From Salticus scenicus (lineage: Eukaryota > Arthropoda > Arachnida > Araneae > Salticidae): a DNA stretch of 64,000 nucleotides. The stretch spans positions 276,474,095 through 276,538,094 of the forward strand of contig OZ005656.1 in the NCBI GenBank assembly GCA_963930645.1. Reading direction: 5' to 3'. Positions 34,561-45,009 of the stretch are shown piece by piece. The position numbers were made by a program, and so were the translations under genes. Within the stretch, counting starts at the first letter, position 1; the number at the start of each line of letters is the position of its first letter. A model generated the notes under the pieces. It searched no databases, was not told the DNA's origin, and saw nothing but the letters and a program-made list of their open reading frames with translations.

Positions 34561-36050
34561 TTTTTATGACTATATCTTAAAAATAAACAAATACAGAAAA
34601 TTTAAATTTAATGTTTTGTAATTCGTATGAGGTTGCCAATTGAAAAGCGTGATCAAAATTAGTAAACTTCAAAGGGTGTTGGCGTGAAAGTTGTCTGAAT
34701 AATTTTTTATAATGCTTTAAATTTCACAATAGTCTTGAAATTTAAAAAATAAATAAATGTTGGTAGTGTTAAAGGTTCTGTAATCCCCACTCACACAGAA
34801 ATATATGTCAAATAAAACTGTTTCTAAACCTATATTAATATTTATTAATATAGTTTGGTACACAGTACTAGTTATATTAACCCATAATCTTCAATTTGTC
34901 TTATGATTCTTAAAGGTAGAGTAAGAGAAAATCGTATGAGTGACAAATTAAATTTTTTAAGTTAGTGTCATAGCAACATCATTTAACTCAAAAATTAATA
35001 TTTGAGAGTTAACAAATAATTGATTATAATATTTTTGTTTTTCCTTTTCATATCCAACAGAAAACATAAACTTCATTCTTCTAGAGGGCCAATCTTTAAA
35101 ATTATTTTATAATTTTAATGGTATTACGTTTTAAAAAAACACTTTTCTGGTGAAAAATCGTACACATATTTTATTAAAATTTGATTTACTTTTACTTTTT
35201 TGATTAACATTTACTTTTATTTGAAAATATCGATTTCACTTATTTTCCATATTTTTCATGAAATATAATGCACTTTAGTTAAGTGGTTTGTTTATTTATT
35301 TTAACAAAGGTTTTACATAGATAAATTCACAGTATTAAAATCAGTTTCATAATATCCCAGGTTGCCATTGGCAATCTAAAATGTTCAATTTCAAAACATA
35401 TATTTAGTAGTCGATAATTATTATTATTATTATTTTATTTTTTACCTTTTAAATTCAAAATCACGAAACTATATCCGAAAGTAAAATTTAATAATTAAAA
35501 TACAATTCTTCGATACTACAATTTATAAAGTTTTCTAGCGTGTATATACAGACAAACGGTACATTATTTTATTATTTGTTATTATACAAAAAGAAAGAGG
35601 AAAAAGATAAATTAGTTTACATAAAATTTGGAATGATAGAAATGAACGGAAGGAAAAATCCAATCAGGAAAAATCTTGGATCATCTAAGTAAGGTATGGT
35701 CATATAAAATCCATAAAGCACCTGGTGTTTAAAAAGGAATAAAGTATTCGCAAGCTTTAGTGGTGCTTTTATCTCAGCATGTCGATTGAGAAATTTAAAT
35801 AGATATAGTGACAATGAGTTGGTGCAAAATGTTGTGATATTTTCAAAATACATTCAAGAAACGCGATCTAAATAGTTTTACATAAACTTGCTTCCTTAGG
35901 AAAATTATAGAATTTCGAAGAGCGACTGGTATTATATTGAAGTTTGAAGTAGCTTTCAGTGCCATATCATAAGCCTGTAGAGCATTTAAGAAAACAGAAA
36001 AAAAAGAAATCCGAGCGTTCGGAAGTTATGATATATAAGCAAAATAGTTT
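34561..36050. other. AT-rich stretch, one diverged dispersed block
   Basis: Around 34780-34960 the order CACTCACACAGAA, then an AAAACTG block and a TTATATTAACCCATAAT-like block resembles 40480-40620 and 48630-48730. This suggests an old interspersed repeat. The 78-codon minus frame at 35617-35853 has no recognisable similarity. Nothing else is seen. Confidence 0.35.
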
Positions 36051-36057
36051 GTAATGA

Positions 36058-37084
36058 TTTAGTCCAGTCAAAATAGGAAAAATAGAAGAAAAAAATCGTG
36101 TAGTTTTGAAATTTTGCATACTCATAGCCGAGGGGCTCCTGAACAACATACTAAAAGTCCCCGCCCGTGGGAGGTGAGCGGGGGGCAGGGGGGCAATTAA
36201 GGGGGGCAATTTTCAGTTTTTATTAAATATCTTAAAAACTATCGCATTTAGAGAACAAATGTCAATTACAAAATTGATCTACGTAAAATTTCCTACAAAA
36301 ATGTATCTTACATTTTGTTTGTACGATCATTAGTTTAGAAGATATAGGGAGATGAAATAACACATTTTCTTGAAAAATTCTTTTTTGCAATAGTAAAATC
36401 AACTAAAGTGTGCAATTAAAAGGGTTCTTGTCAAATATTTTCTAATGTAAAAAACAAATATATACATAGGGAATATGCAAGGATAATACAGCATGTTTTG
36501 TAAGTTTTAAATAATTTTAAGGCTAGTAGGCGCAAGTGGCGGTTTGAGTAAAAATCTGGATAAGTCCAGACAAAATAGGAAAAATAGAAAAAAAAAATCG
36601 TGTAGTTTTGAAGTTTTGCACACTCATAGCCGAGAGGGTCCTGAACAACATACTAAAAGTCCCCGCCCGTGGGGGGTGAGCGGGGGGCAGGGGGGCATTT
36701 AAGGGGGGCAATTTTCAGTTTTTATTACATATCTTAAAAACTATCGCATTTAGAGAAAAAATGTCAATTACAAAATTAATCTACGCAAAATTTCCTACAA
36801 AAATGTATATTACATTTTGTTTTTACGATCATTAGTTTAGAAGATATAGGGAGATGAAATAACACATTTTCTTGAAAAATTCTTTTTTGCAATAGTAAAA
36901 TCAACTAAAGTGTGCAATTAAAAGGGTTCTTGTCAGATATTTTCTAATGTAAAAAACAAATATATACATAAGGAATATGCAAGGATAATACAGCATGTTT
37001 TGTAAGTTTTAAATAATTTTAAGGCTAGCAGGCGCAAGTGGCGATTTCAGTAAAAATCTAGATAACGAAGACCCAAAACCGATC

Positions 37085-37120
<36 letters not shown>

Positions 37121-37374
37121 GTGTAACTTAGAAATTGAGCACAGTTATAAAGTTAAGTGCTCTGAATAACATACTAAAAGTCCCTAACCATGGGGGGGGT
37201 CATTTAAATGGGGGCACATTTCAGTTTTTATTAAGTACATTTAGAGAAAAAAAATCTCAATTGCAAAATTAATCTACGTGAAATTTCCTAAAAAAATTGT
37301 ATATTCTATTTTGTTTGTATGATCAATAGTTTAGAAGATATATGGGAACAAAATAACACATTTTCTTGAAAAAT

Positions 37375-37408
<34 letters not shown>

Positions 37409-38325
37409 AATAGTAAAATCAACTAAATTGTGGAATTAAAAGGGTTCTGATAAAATATTTTCTAATGTACAAAACAAATATATGCATAGGGAATATGTAA
37501 GGATAATACAGCATGTTTTGTACGTTTTAAATAATTTTAAGGTTAGTAGGCGCAAGTGGTGTTTTGGTAAAAATCCAGATAACGAAGACCCAAAACTGAT
37601 CAACATTAAAAAAAATCTTATATCTTTGAGACTTTTTTTTCTCTACATGCGATAGTTTTCAAGATACTTAATAAAACTGATATGTGCCCCCTTTAAATGC
37701 CCCCCCCCCATGGTTAGGGACTTTTAGTGTGTTATTCAGGGCACTTAACTTTATAACTGTGCTCAAATTCTAAGCTACACGATTTTTTTTTTTAATGTTG
37801 ATCGGTTTTGGGTCTTCGTTATCTAGATTTTTACTCAAACCGCCACTTGCGCCTACTAGCCTTAAAATTATTTGAAACTTACAAAACATGCTGTATTATC
37901 CTTGCATATTCCTTATGTATATATTTGTTTTTTACATTAGAAAATATTTGACAAGAACCCTTTTAATTGCACACTTTAGTTGATTTTACTATTGCAAAAA
38001 AAGAATTTTTCAAGAAAATGTGTTATTTCATCTCCCTATATCTTCTAAACTAATGATCGTACAAACAAAATGTAATATACATTTTTGTAGGAAAGTTTGC
38101 GTAGATTAATTTTGTAATTGACATTTTTTCTCTAAATGCGATAGTTTTTAAGATATGTAATAAAAACTGAAAATTGCCCCCCTTAAATGCTCCCCTGCCC
38201 CCCCGCTCACCCCCATGGGCAGGGACTTTTAGTATGTTGTTCAGGACCCTCTCGGCTATGAGTGTGCAAAACTTCAAAACTACACGATTTTTTTCCTCTA
38301 TTCGTCAAATTTTGGCCTTCGTTGC
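36058..38325. repeat. Palindromic satellite: three direct ~500-bp units then an inverted set
   Basis: Anchor TCGTGTA recurs at 36096, 36598 and 37119 (spacings 502 and 521). From about 37632 the sequence runs backwards through the same blocks to 38325, giving an inverted array with its centre near 37600. Each unit has a G-rich tract (e.g. GAGCGGGGGGCAGGGGGGCA near 36680), TTAAAAACTATCGCATTTAG, GAAGATATAGGGAGATGAAA and GGCGCAAGTGGCG. Homopolymers at 37091-37118 and 37379-37406 are unit-specific. Minus frames at 35967, 36523 and 38050 are translations of the repeat. Confidence 0.85.
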
Positions 38326-38365
38326 CTGACTAATTAGAAGATTGTATTAAACATGGTCAAACAGC

Positions 38366-38578
38366 TTGAAAAGAGACAATGCATGTTCGAAAGACTATAG
38401 GATATCTGAAATAATGCGTTCATTATGCCAAATGTATGAACATGGTGTTTTGCTTGATTTGTGCGTTAAACGTAACCCGTTAAAGATAACAATTTTTGTT
38501 GGGACGAATACACAAGAAATAGACATGACAGAAATAGAGTCGGATCTTTTATGCTTAGGAAGTCTGGTTTTTGTATGA
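38366..38578 (+). pseudogene. Decayed coding-like segment, weakly BTB/POZ-like
   Basis: From a TTG at 38366 an open frame of 70 codons contains MRSLCQMYEHGVLLDLCVK. This resembles the start of BTB domains (a short helix with MYEHG-like residues, then a strand with D-V/L), a family expanded in spiders. The following part, EIDMTEIESDLLCLGSLVF, could match the HKxILxxRSPVF region in degraded form. No ATG starts the frame and no downstream BTB sequence follows. The identification is tentative, and it may belong to an unknown element. Confidence 0.2.
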
Positions 38579-38663
38579 TGGTTAGTTCTGGGAGAATGCA
38601 TATCTTGAAAGAGAACAAAACTCACTATCATTCCTTAAACATCAGTTTATTAGCCCTTTAAGA

Positions 38664-38973
38664 GATACATGATCATTTGTTTGGAGCGACGTCAACCTTC
38701 CTAATCTTCCTCATCTCAAAACTTACCAGGGCCAGTCACTCATGTCACTATTGAAAGCTGTACGTTATGACAAGCGGGTGCTTGTTTAAAGATCCTGCTT
38801 GTATCGATACTTTTTCAGGTAATACAATGTTATCTGACCCTAAAAGAGCTTTTGAACTATCTCAGAATGAAGATATTGAAAATGAAGATATCTTCAGAAT
38901 ACGATTGCAACAAATACGAAAATCTTTAATAAAAAAGAAAAGAAAAGAAAAGTGTTTAGCACACAGTATTTAA
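38664..38973 (+). pseudogene. Decayed coding-like segment, unidentified
   Basis: One frame from about 38670 reads SFVWSDVNLPNLPHLKTY and LLKAVRYDKRVLV before a stop near 38790. A second frame (38767-38973) continues FKDPACIDTFSGNTMLSDP and ENEDIFRIRLQQIRKSL. The two overlap, and together they look like one protein broken by a frameshift. I recognise no family. The 3' end merges into an AAAG-rich simple tract. Confidence 0.25.
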
Positions 38974-39149
38974 TATAATTAACCAAAAAGCATTTCCGTA
39001 GACTATATTAAAAAAATAAATAAAATAAATAAAATAAAAATAAATAAAAATTAATCAGTAAATTGTTTATTATAGGAATGCTGAGCTTATTTAAGTAATA
39101 AATTATAGCTCATATTTTTTATAAAGAATCTAATAAAATATTTTTACTT

Positions 39150-39600
39150 CCTCTTACTTTCTATGTGTTAGAAAGAGTATTGTTTTTTGGCCAAATTTTC
39201 TAAATGAGTTTGTGTTATATTTACACATTTTGAGTTTCTTTGAATAAGAAAATTAGGTTTTTAGAAGTGAGTCTGTGTGTCTGCTTTTTTTGTGTGCATG
39301 TGTCTGCGTGCATTTGTACCTGTTATCAGCGTATCTGAAGAACAAATAGTGCTAGGAAGTCCAAACTCTCTATTTTAAATCTGTATCACGTAAAAAAAAA
39401 AAAAAAACTATACTTTGTTGAGATCAAGTGAATGGTTTATGTAAAGAGATATCTAATATTATTCAAATATACTGCATCTACAAAAATTTTTGGTATGTAC
39501 GGTTTAACATCTATATGCTGCACCTAACAAAATGAATTGAACATATATTCTTATATGAATAAAAGCATGTTTCGCGTTGAAAATGTGTGAAAATCATTTA
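39150..39600 (-). repeat. Stem-loop-tailed dispersed family, copy d
   Basis: Read on the minus strand the copy ends in a hairpin (CTTTCTA at 39157-39163 pairs with TAGAAAG at 39169-39175). Before it come the ACTCAAAATGTGTAAATATA block and a CAGACACACAGACTC stretch. The part 39310-39590 matches 47920-48170 block by block (ATCAGC-TATCT, GTCCAAACTC, TTGAGATCAAGTGAATGGTT, GTTTAACATCTATA). This shows a longer shared element. Confidence 0.65.
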
Positions 39601-40034
39601 CCATTCGTTTACAGGGCCACCGAAAATTAATGGAATATAGCAAGACTATACTTCAAAATTCCTGGAACTCCATTTCTGGCTGTGCTATGTTAATTAATGT
39701 AGAACTATTCTAAAATACACAGTATTGTGTGTATGTACATACTTTATAGACGACATATAGAGCTACTAGTAATTAAACGAAAACATTATCCTTCATTGAA
39801 TGTGATTGGAGAAGTGCTTTACTACAAAGTACCATGTTCAGGAAAACTGCTGAAAAATGAAAATTAATTCCTCATATCCATAGGGTAAATGAAGTATTTT
39901 TTTAAGTGAAATTTCCAGCCTTCATTATTTTTAGAATTACGTGTTTTGAGGTTCGCTGAATACTAAAGCCAACTTTTGAACGATTCATATCTTCAATTTT
40001 TTATTAAAATCACACAATCAACTGTGGAAGAAAA

Positions 40035-40212
40035 TCATATTTATTGAAATTTCATTTTTCCGACTGAGTGAAAAAAATGCCTGGACCAGGGTGTCGGCCT
40101 GGATAGCTCAATTGGTAGAGCCTTGACCTTGTAAGTCAAAGATCCGGGGTTCGACTCCCGGTCCAGGCATTATTTTCACTCAGTCGGAAAAATAAAATTT
40201 CAATAAATATGA
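40035..40212 (+). mobile_element. Palindromic element enclosing a tRNA-Thr-like gene
   Basis: The left arm 40035-40087 and right arm 40160-40212 are inverted copies of 53 nt with only two mismatches. Both contain TTTTTCCGACTGAGTGAAAA and a GCCTGGACC end. The tRNA-like gene lies between them, and its 3' acceptor strand is part of the right arm. A second copy with a disrupted left arm is at 49946-50205. About 50 bp to the left of the arms (AATCAACTGTGGAA and surroundings) is also shared by the two copies. Confidence 0.85.
40097..40169 (+). tRNA. tRNA-Thr(TGT)-like gene, repeat-borne
   Basis: Seventy-three nucleotides form a standard cloverleaf. Acceptor GCCTGGA/TCCAGGC pairs perfectly, with A73. 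D arm is GCTC/GAGC with AATTGGTA loop. Anticodon stem TTGAC/GTCAA is perfect, loop CTTGTAA gives anticodon TGT with T33. T arm is CGGGG/CCCGG with one G-G mismatch around TTCGACT. Box A (TAGCTCAATTGG) and box B (GGTTCGACTCC) fit consensus, and TTTT at 40173-40176 could end polymerase III transcription. Threonine identity follows from the anticodon. It is embedded in a repeated palindromic element and a second, mutated copy exists, so it may be a SINE head rather than a translation tRNA. It may still be transcribed. Confidence 0.6.
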
Positions 40213-41505
40213 TTCACATCTTCGTTTATAGCTGATATTAGTGTAATTAAAAAATGCATATATATAATTGCAGGGAATTCAAATATTATCATGAAAAGTT
40301 TAATCAAGATTTATAAGTTTGAAGGAGTTAAGGGAGAAAGTTCTGAATAATTTGAAATAAAATTTCAAATTTAGTAACAACCTTGAATTTTATGTAATTG
40401 TAATTACTACAAGTATATTCAAATGGTGGAGGGGGGTAAGTTAAGCGGTACCACTTTCAACCCACCTTCAGCAACACACACATAATTATTTGTCATAGAA
40501 AACTGTCCCCAAACCTTGCTATATATATTTTTTTAATGTATGTTTATATACAGTACTTGTTATCTTACCCCTTAATTTACAACCTGTGATTATAGTATTG
40601 AGTAGGAAGATAAAAAAACATTGTATAAATACCACTATGGATTTTTTTTTTCAATCACTAACATTCTACTAATACTTAATTAAACAAATTAACTTATTTC
40701 TTCTAATATATAAATTTTGAATTAAGTCAGTTTAAAATTTCGCGAATGAAAATAGTAATGTCTGTTAAACCGAAAATAGATAGTACGTAAACTAATTTTA
40801 ATACTTTCCTCCAATTTTGAAACAGCATTTTTAACAGAAAAATTTTGGATGTATTCCTGTATTTTAACATGACCTATTTGGCAGCACATACATATATAGG
40901 TCGTTGCTTCAAAAAACGCGTTATAAAAGTATCCGGTCACGAATACATCATATAATCGCTTTCCATCACAATGGCCATTAATGGTAATAGTAATGTTGCT
41001 ATAGCAGACAAACTAATATAGTATTTGAATTATGGATTAGTAGTTGAAGTAGAAGCAATGACATTTATTTTTTACTTTTTATTCTGAAGTTAATGTATTG
41101 TTTCAAGATTATTCTTCACTCAAATATTTATTGATTTTAATGCAATAACATTCCATTAGGTATAACTTTTAAAGCTTTCCATAAAAGTTTTAAAAAATGT
41201 TTGAAGTGGATTTGTCCATTCACGAAGTAATTTCCGTAAAAGTTTTTGGGATATTTTCAAAACAATATGTATTTTATTTAAATTTTAAGACGCTTTATCT
41301 ATCTAGAAAATTGTAAAAATGGCATTAATGGTTTGTGTATGGCTACAATAAATAATTCACATACAGTGCGGTTTAGGAGAGTCATTTATAAAAAGCCCGT
41401 TTTTGTATTTTTATGAATTCCAAAACATATCCAAAATAACATAATTTACTGATATATAAGAAAGCATGTTTAGCATATCATATAATATGATCAGAAATTC
41501 ATGTA

Positions 41506-41717
41506 CAGTCGGTAACAAATGTCTCCGAACACTAGCAAAAATTCCTATGTAAAAAAAGTACACTTACTACAGTTTCATTAAATAAATCCTTGCCGAATCC
41601 TGTTTTTAGACTAACTAAGAATAGGATTCGACAAGGATTTATTTAACAAAACTCTATAAAGTGTACTTTTTTGCATAGGATTTTTTGCTAGTGTTCGGAG
41701 ACTTTTGTTACCGAATG
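41506..41717. mobile_element. Palindromic TA-site MITE, copy 1
   Basis: The 212-bp element is an almost complete inverted repeat. CAGTCGGTAACAAATGTCTC at the left mirrors GACTTTTGTTACCGAATG at the right, and TTAAATAAATCCTTG mirrors its inverse near the centre. TA lies on both sides (41504-41505 and 41718-41719). Copy 2 of exactly the same length is at 43612. Confidence 0.9.
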
Positions 41718-42375
41718 TACAGACTTTCAAAAAATAATAAGAAGGGGGAATAGTAAGAGATATAATTGTAGTTGTTCGAAATGGATTTTCAGTTGAGTTG
41801 TTTTTCCGTTATGACTTCAGTTTAGCTGATTCCATGTCTATATATATCTTCCTCATATCCACAGATCATTTCAGAATTTTCCGAAACTGATTCAGGCTCA
41901 CTACATATCATGGTTTTCACCTTAACACTTATACATGGTGTATCATGAGGATGTCCGTAAGATTTTTAAAGGGATTATGAGGATGTCCTGGGATTGTGGA
42001 TCGTTTTGGTCTTTAGGATAGCCTGAGAATATCCCGAGAAGAGTGTGTGCTGTTACGGCAATTATACATCTTGCAAGAAAAAAAAAATCCAGTTTATATA
42101 CAAGAATTTACTAAATAATTTGGATCAATTATGTTCTAAATGAAATAATATTTAGAGCACATTTCAACATCAAACATGTAATGAAATATCAAATGCAAAA
42201 AGGAGTTTTTCAGTTGAAATGGAACGCATGAGAAATTTCTTCTCTCAAAATTTGAAGACGAAAGATGTGGCGTTTGAAGCCATGTCGCGATCGTCGGCCT
42301 AGCCAATTAATGTTTACCGTGATTTTCACCTATAGTTTGAAAATGTGTTAGCATTCTTAGAAAGATTACCGATGT

Positions 42376-42716
42376 AAAGCTTTACCATAGCCGCCTAAAC
42401 TAGATGCATGTCACGTTACTTGTAAACTTGGCAACAGTTCAAGCGGTAGACAGCGCCACCTGGTAGAGATTGAGAGACATTTTTATTGAACAGCCACCAA
42501 TAATTTTTAAAAGTGATATATGATATATATAATCGATGTTTCTCCGATTCTAATCGCGTTTTATGTGTAACAAATCTCACTTTTTTAAAATATTGGTGGC
42601 TGTTTAATAAAAAAATCGTGCAACCTATACCTGGGGGCTCTATCTACCGCATGAACTGTTGCCAAGTTTACGAGCAACGCGGCAGGCATCTAGTTTAAGA
42701 GGCTATGGCTTTATTA
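42376..42716. mobile_element. Foldback MITE with ~140-bp inverted ends
   Basis: CATAGCCGCCTAAACTAGAT, CTTGGCAACAGTTCAAGCGG and TTATTGAACAGCCACCAATA on the left recur inversely on the right with about 80-85 percent identity. The spacer holds only about 60 bp. The motif AGCGCCACCTGG lies in the left arm. The 61-codon frame at 42513-42698 lies inside and is not a gene. Confidence 0.75.
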
Positions 42717-43002
42717 AGTAAATCGTAAACACAAGTGTTCCTAATCGCTGTACTACGAGTTCAATGTACATAAATTGCATGATTAACAATGATAATTCAT
42801 TTACAGGGTGATAAAAAATACTTGGATTCCTAAAAGGAAATTGCTGGAAAGGTATTTACATTTGTAACAAGCGCGTTTTATTCTCTTACTTGCTATTTAT
42901 GCTTTAACAGGTAAAAGCCGTATGAAAGTTCTTAGAAATGTATGTGAACAATATTGGTTCTTAATTTTTCATTATTTTATTTATTAAATTTGTAAAGTGT
43001 CA

Positions 43003-44088
43003 GCGCTAGCCCCGGCTGCTTCAGACCCCATTCTAACTTTGTACTTAATCTAACAAAGAACAATAGGAGACTCTTTAGGTTAAAAAAAAATGAATAATTT
43101 ACTTCAACTCGAAATATTAGGAGGAATTGCTCGTGAAAAAACTCAGTACTTAATCACATAAATAAATTAAAGAGATATAAAGATTAATCTCACCACTGGT
43201 AATTAACTAGGTCCGGCGAAAAGCTGGTTGCTTAGCTCTCAAAAGACACGGTCTATTCAAAGCCCCGTCAATGAAGATATTTTCTCTACCGTCACACTAC
43301 TTATTCCACACTAGAGCGACAACGCTTCGACAATCACTAGATTCGCTCAACATTCTATCTTGTAATAATCCTCTACTCCATACGCCACCACCAACACGCT
43401 CTCTTTCCTCACTTCACAATTTAATTACTTCTTGAAAACCGACAACCTCCATCACTTCAATTCACCAATTTCCATAACTAATTGTATTCACACAACTTAA
43501 GCAAACTGCGAGAGTCCTAATTTCCTTTTAGTGACTCCATGCAGGCGTAAACTCCAACCTATTGCATCATTCTGTGCTGAGACCAGTCTTCGCGTTTCAA
43601 CCTCTGATTTACAGTCGGTAACAAAAATGTCCGAACACTACCAAAAATTCCTATGTAAAAAAAGTACACTTCATACGGTTTTGTTAAATAAATCCTTGTC
43701 GAATCCTCTTCTTAGTCAGTCTAAGAGCATGATTCGATAAGGATTTATTTAACAAAACAGTATCAACTCTACTTTTTTATATAGGAATTTTTGCTAGTGT
43801 TCGGACACTTTTGTTACGGACTGTACTTTCACTTTTCATCACTGGTTACATCCTTTTGTCTCAACTCTACGCTACGTTACGATTTTACATTCCATACCGC
43901 TTACCTGCGGTGACCTGCAATTGAGTCAACCTATTTTACCTTACAAATTCATATATTTCATGCATAATTCTCCGTTAGCCAAGTTACCAAATTCGAAAGC
44001 TTATTATCGAAGGATTCCCGACTTATTTCATCAGTGCCGGATAAAGACTGCGATTTATATTAATGGTGTCTGGTGTACGTAACATTTG
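43003..44088 (-). mobile_element. Possible LTR retrotransposon end with gag start
   Basis: On the minus strand a segment begins TGTTACGTACACCAGACACC at 44088, a common form of Gypsy LTR start, and runs through pyrimidine-purine-biased, GC-moderate DNA. Near its end an ATG at 43031 opens MGSEAAGASADTLQI before a stop, which could be a truncated gag N-terminus. A palindromic MITE (43612-43823) is nested inside. I could not identify the LTR 3' end, primer-binding site or a second LTR, so this is tentative. Confidence 0.25.
43612..43823. mobile_element. Palindromic TA-site MITE, copy 2
   Basis: Also 212 bp. It begins CAGTCGGTAACAAAAATG and ends CTTTTGTTACGGACTG, with TA on both sides (43610-43611 and 43824-43825). 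The interior matches copy 1 throughout, including ATTCCTATGTAAAAAAAGTA. The 69-codon frame at 43531-43740 reads into it by chance. Confidence 0.9.
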
Positions 44089-44867
44089 TTATGGCTGCAG
44101 TGCTCATTATGTACTGTAAAATTAACACCTCTTGAAGTTACCAAAGCAGAGGAGCTATCTCTTTTTACGAATGATAAAAATATGATTGAGTGTGCTCTGA
44201 CCAACCCTAGGGTGAATCCAACAACGTCGGCGACTGTCCACTAAGTAGCTCTAGTACATATTTAAACCCACTGCATCTGAATGTCAGACTTCTTTACTAG
44301 AAATTATAAGAAAATCACAAGTGTATTAAAAAAAAAAAAAATGCAATTACTATTTAGAGGAATGCCTTTTCCTAAATAATAATATAATATACTAATTATA
44401 TAACGTGCATTCTCTTTTTGATGCTGCATTTATGCCTACTTTTTTCATCTAAAAAAGTGTTGTGTTTAACGTCGACTCAAAAAATATTTGTGTGCTTAAG
44501 AGATTTAAGGCGTTAGCTCAGAAAGTTTTTTATTTATTAAATTTTAAATCAAATTCTTTAGGGAATTTTGCTGCTAGATTCGTATTTGTTAATATAATAG
44601 CAAATATCACATAGATAAATAAAGAAATAGATAAATAAAATAAAAAAATAATAAAAAATTAGATATTTTTATTACAAAAAATCTGTAACGTTAATAATGA
44701 CATTTTGTGTTTGAGAGTGCAGTTTTAAATTGATATAATTTTACAACTGGCATATTAAAAAAAAGTGAAAAAGCAAATTAAAAATTTCACAGATTAATTT
44801 TATAGTTTTTTTTTTTTTTTTTTTTTTTTAGTATCAAAATTTAGCACATATTAGAAATAAAAAAAAA

Positions 44868-44972
44868 TCTCGAGTGACTCCACTCGACTTTCCGAACATT
44901 GAGTAACTAACAGTTTTGTAGATAAAATAAAGAAAGAGGAGTTGCTAAACAAACAAAAGAGAGAAAACCATA
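44868..44972 (-). repeat. Dispersed repeat, copy 2 (inverse of 1-105)
   Basis: Contains GAGTGACTCCACTCGACTTT, AGAAAGAGGAGTTGCTAAAC and AACAAAAGAGAGAAAACC, the inverse of the first 105 bases. A ~24-nt T homopolymer lies close by at 44807-44830. Confidence 0.7.
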
Positions 44973-45009
44973 ACAGAGTGTTTGAGTATTTTTCTCCATA
45001 TATCACACG

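Noticed and set aside
36660..36720. Repeated G-rich tracts considered as telomere-like or CRISPR-like
   Set aside because: Unit spacing (~500 bp) and sequence do not fit arthropod telomere repeats or any CRISPR layout.
35967..38277. Three minus-strand frames with PPLNAPLPPAHPPRAGTFS-like residues
   Set aside because: They occur at equivalent places of the ~500-bp satellite and follow its C-rich tract; they break at differing points and no gene structure is evident.
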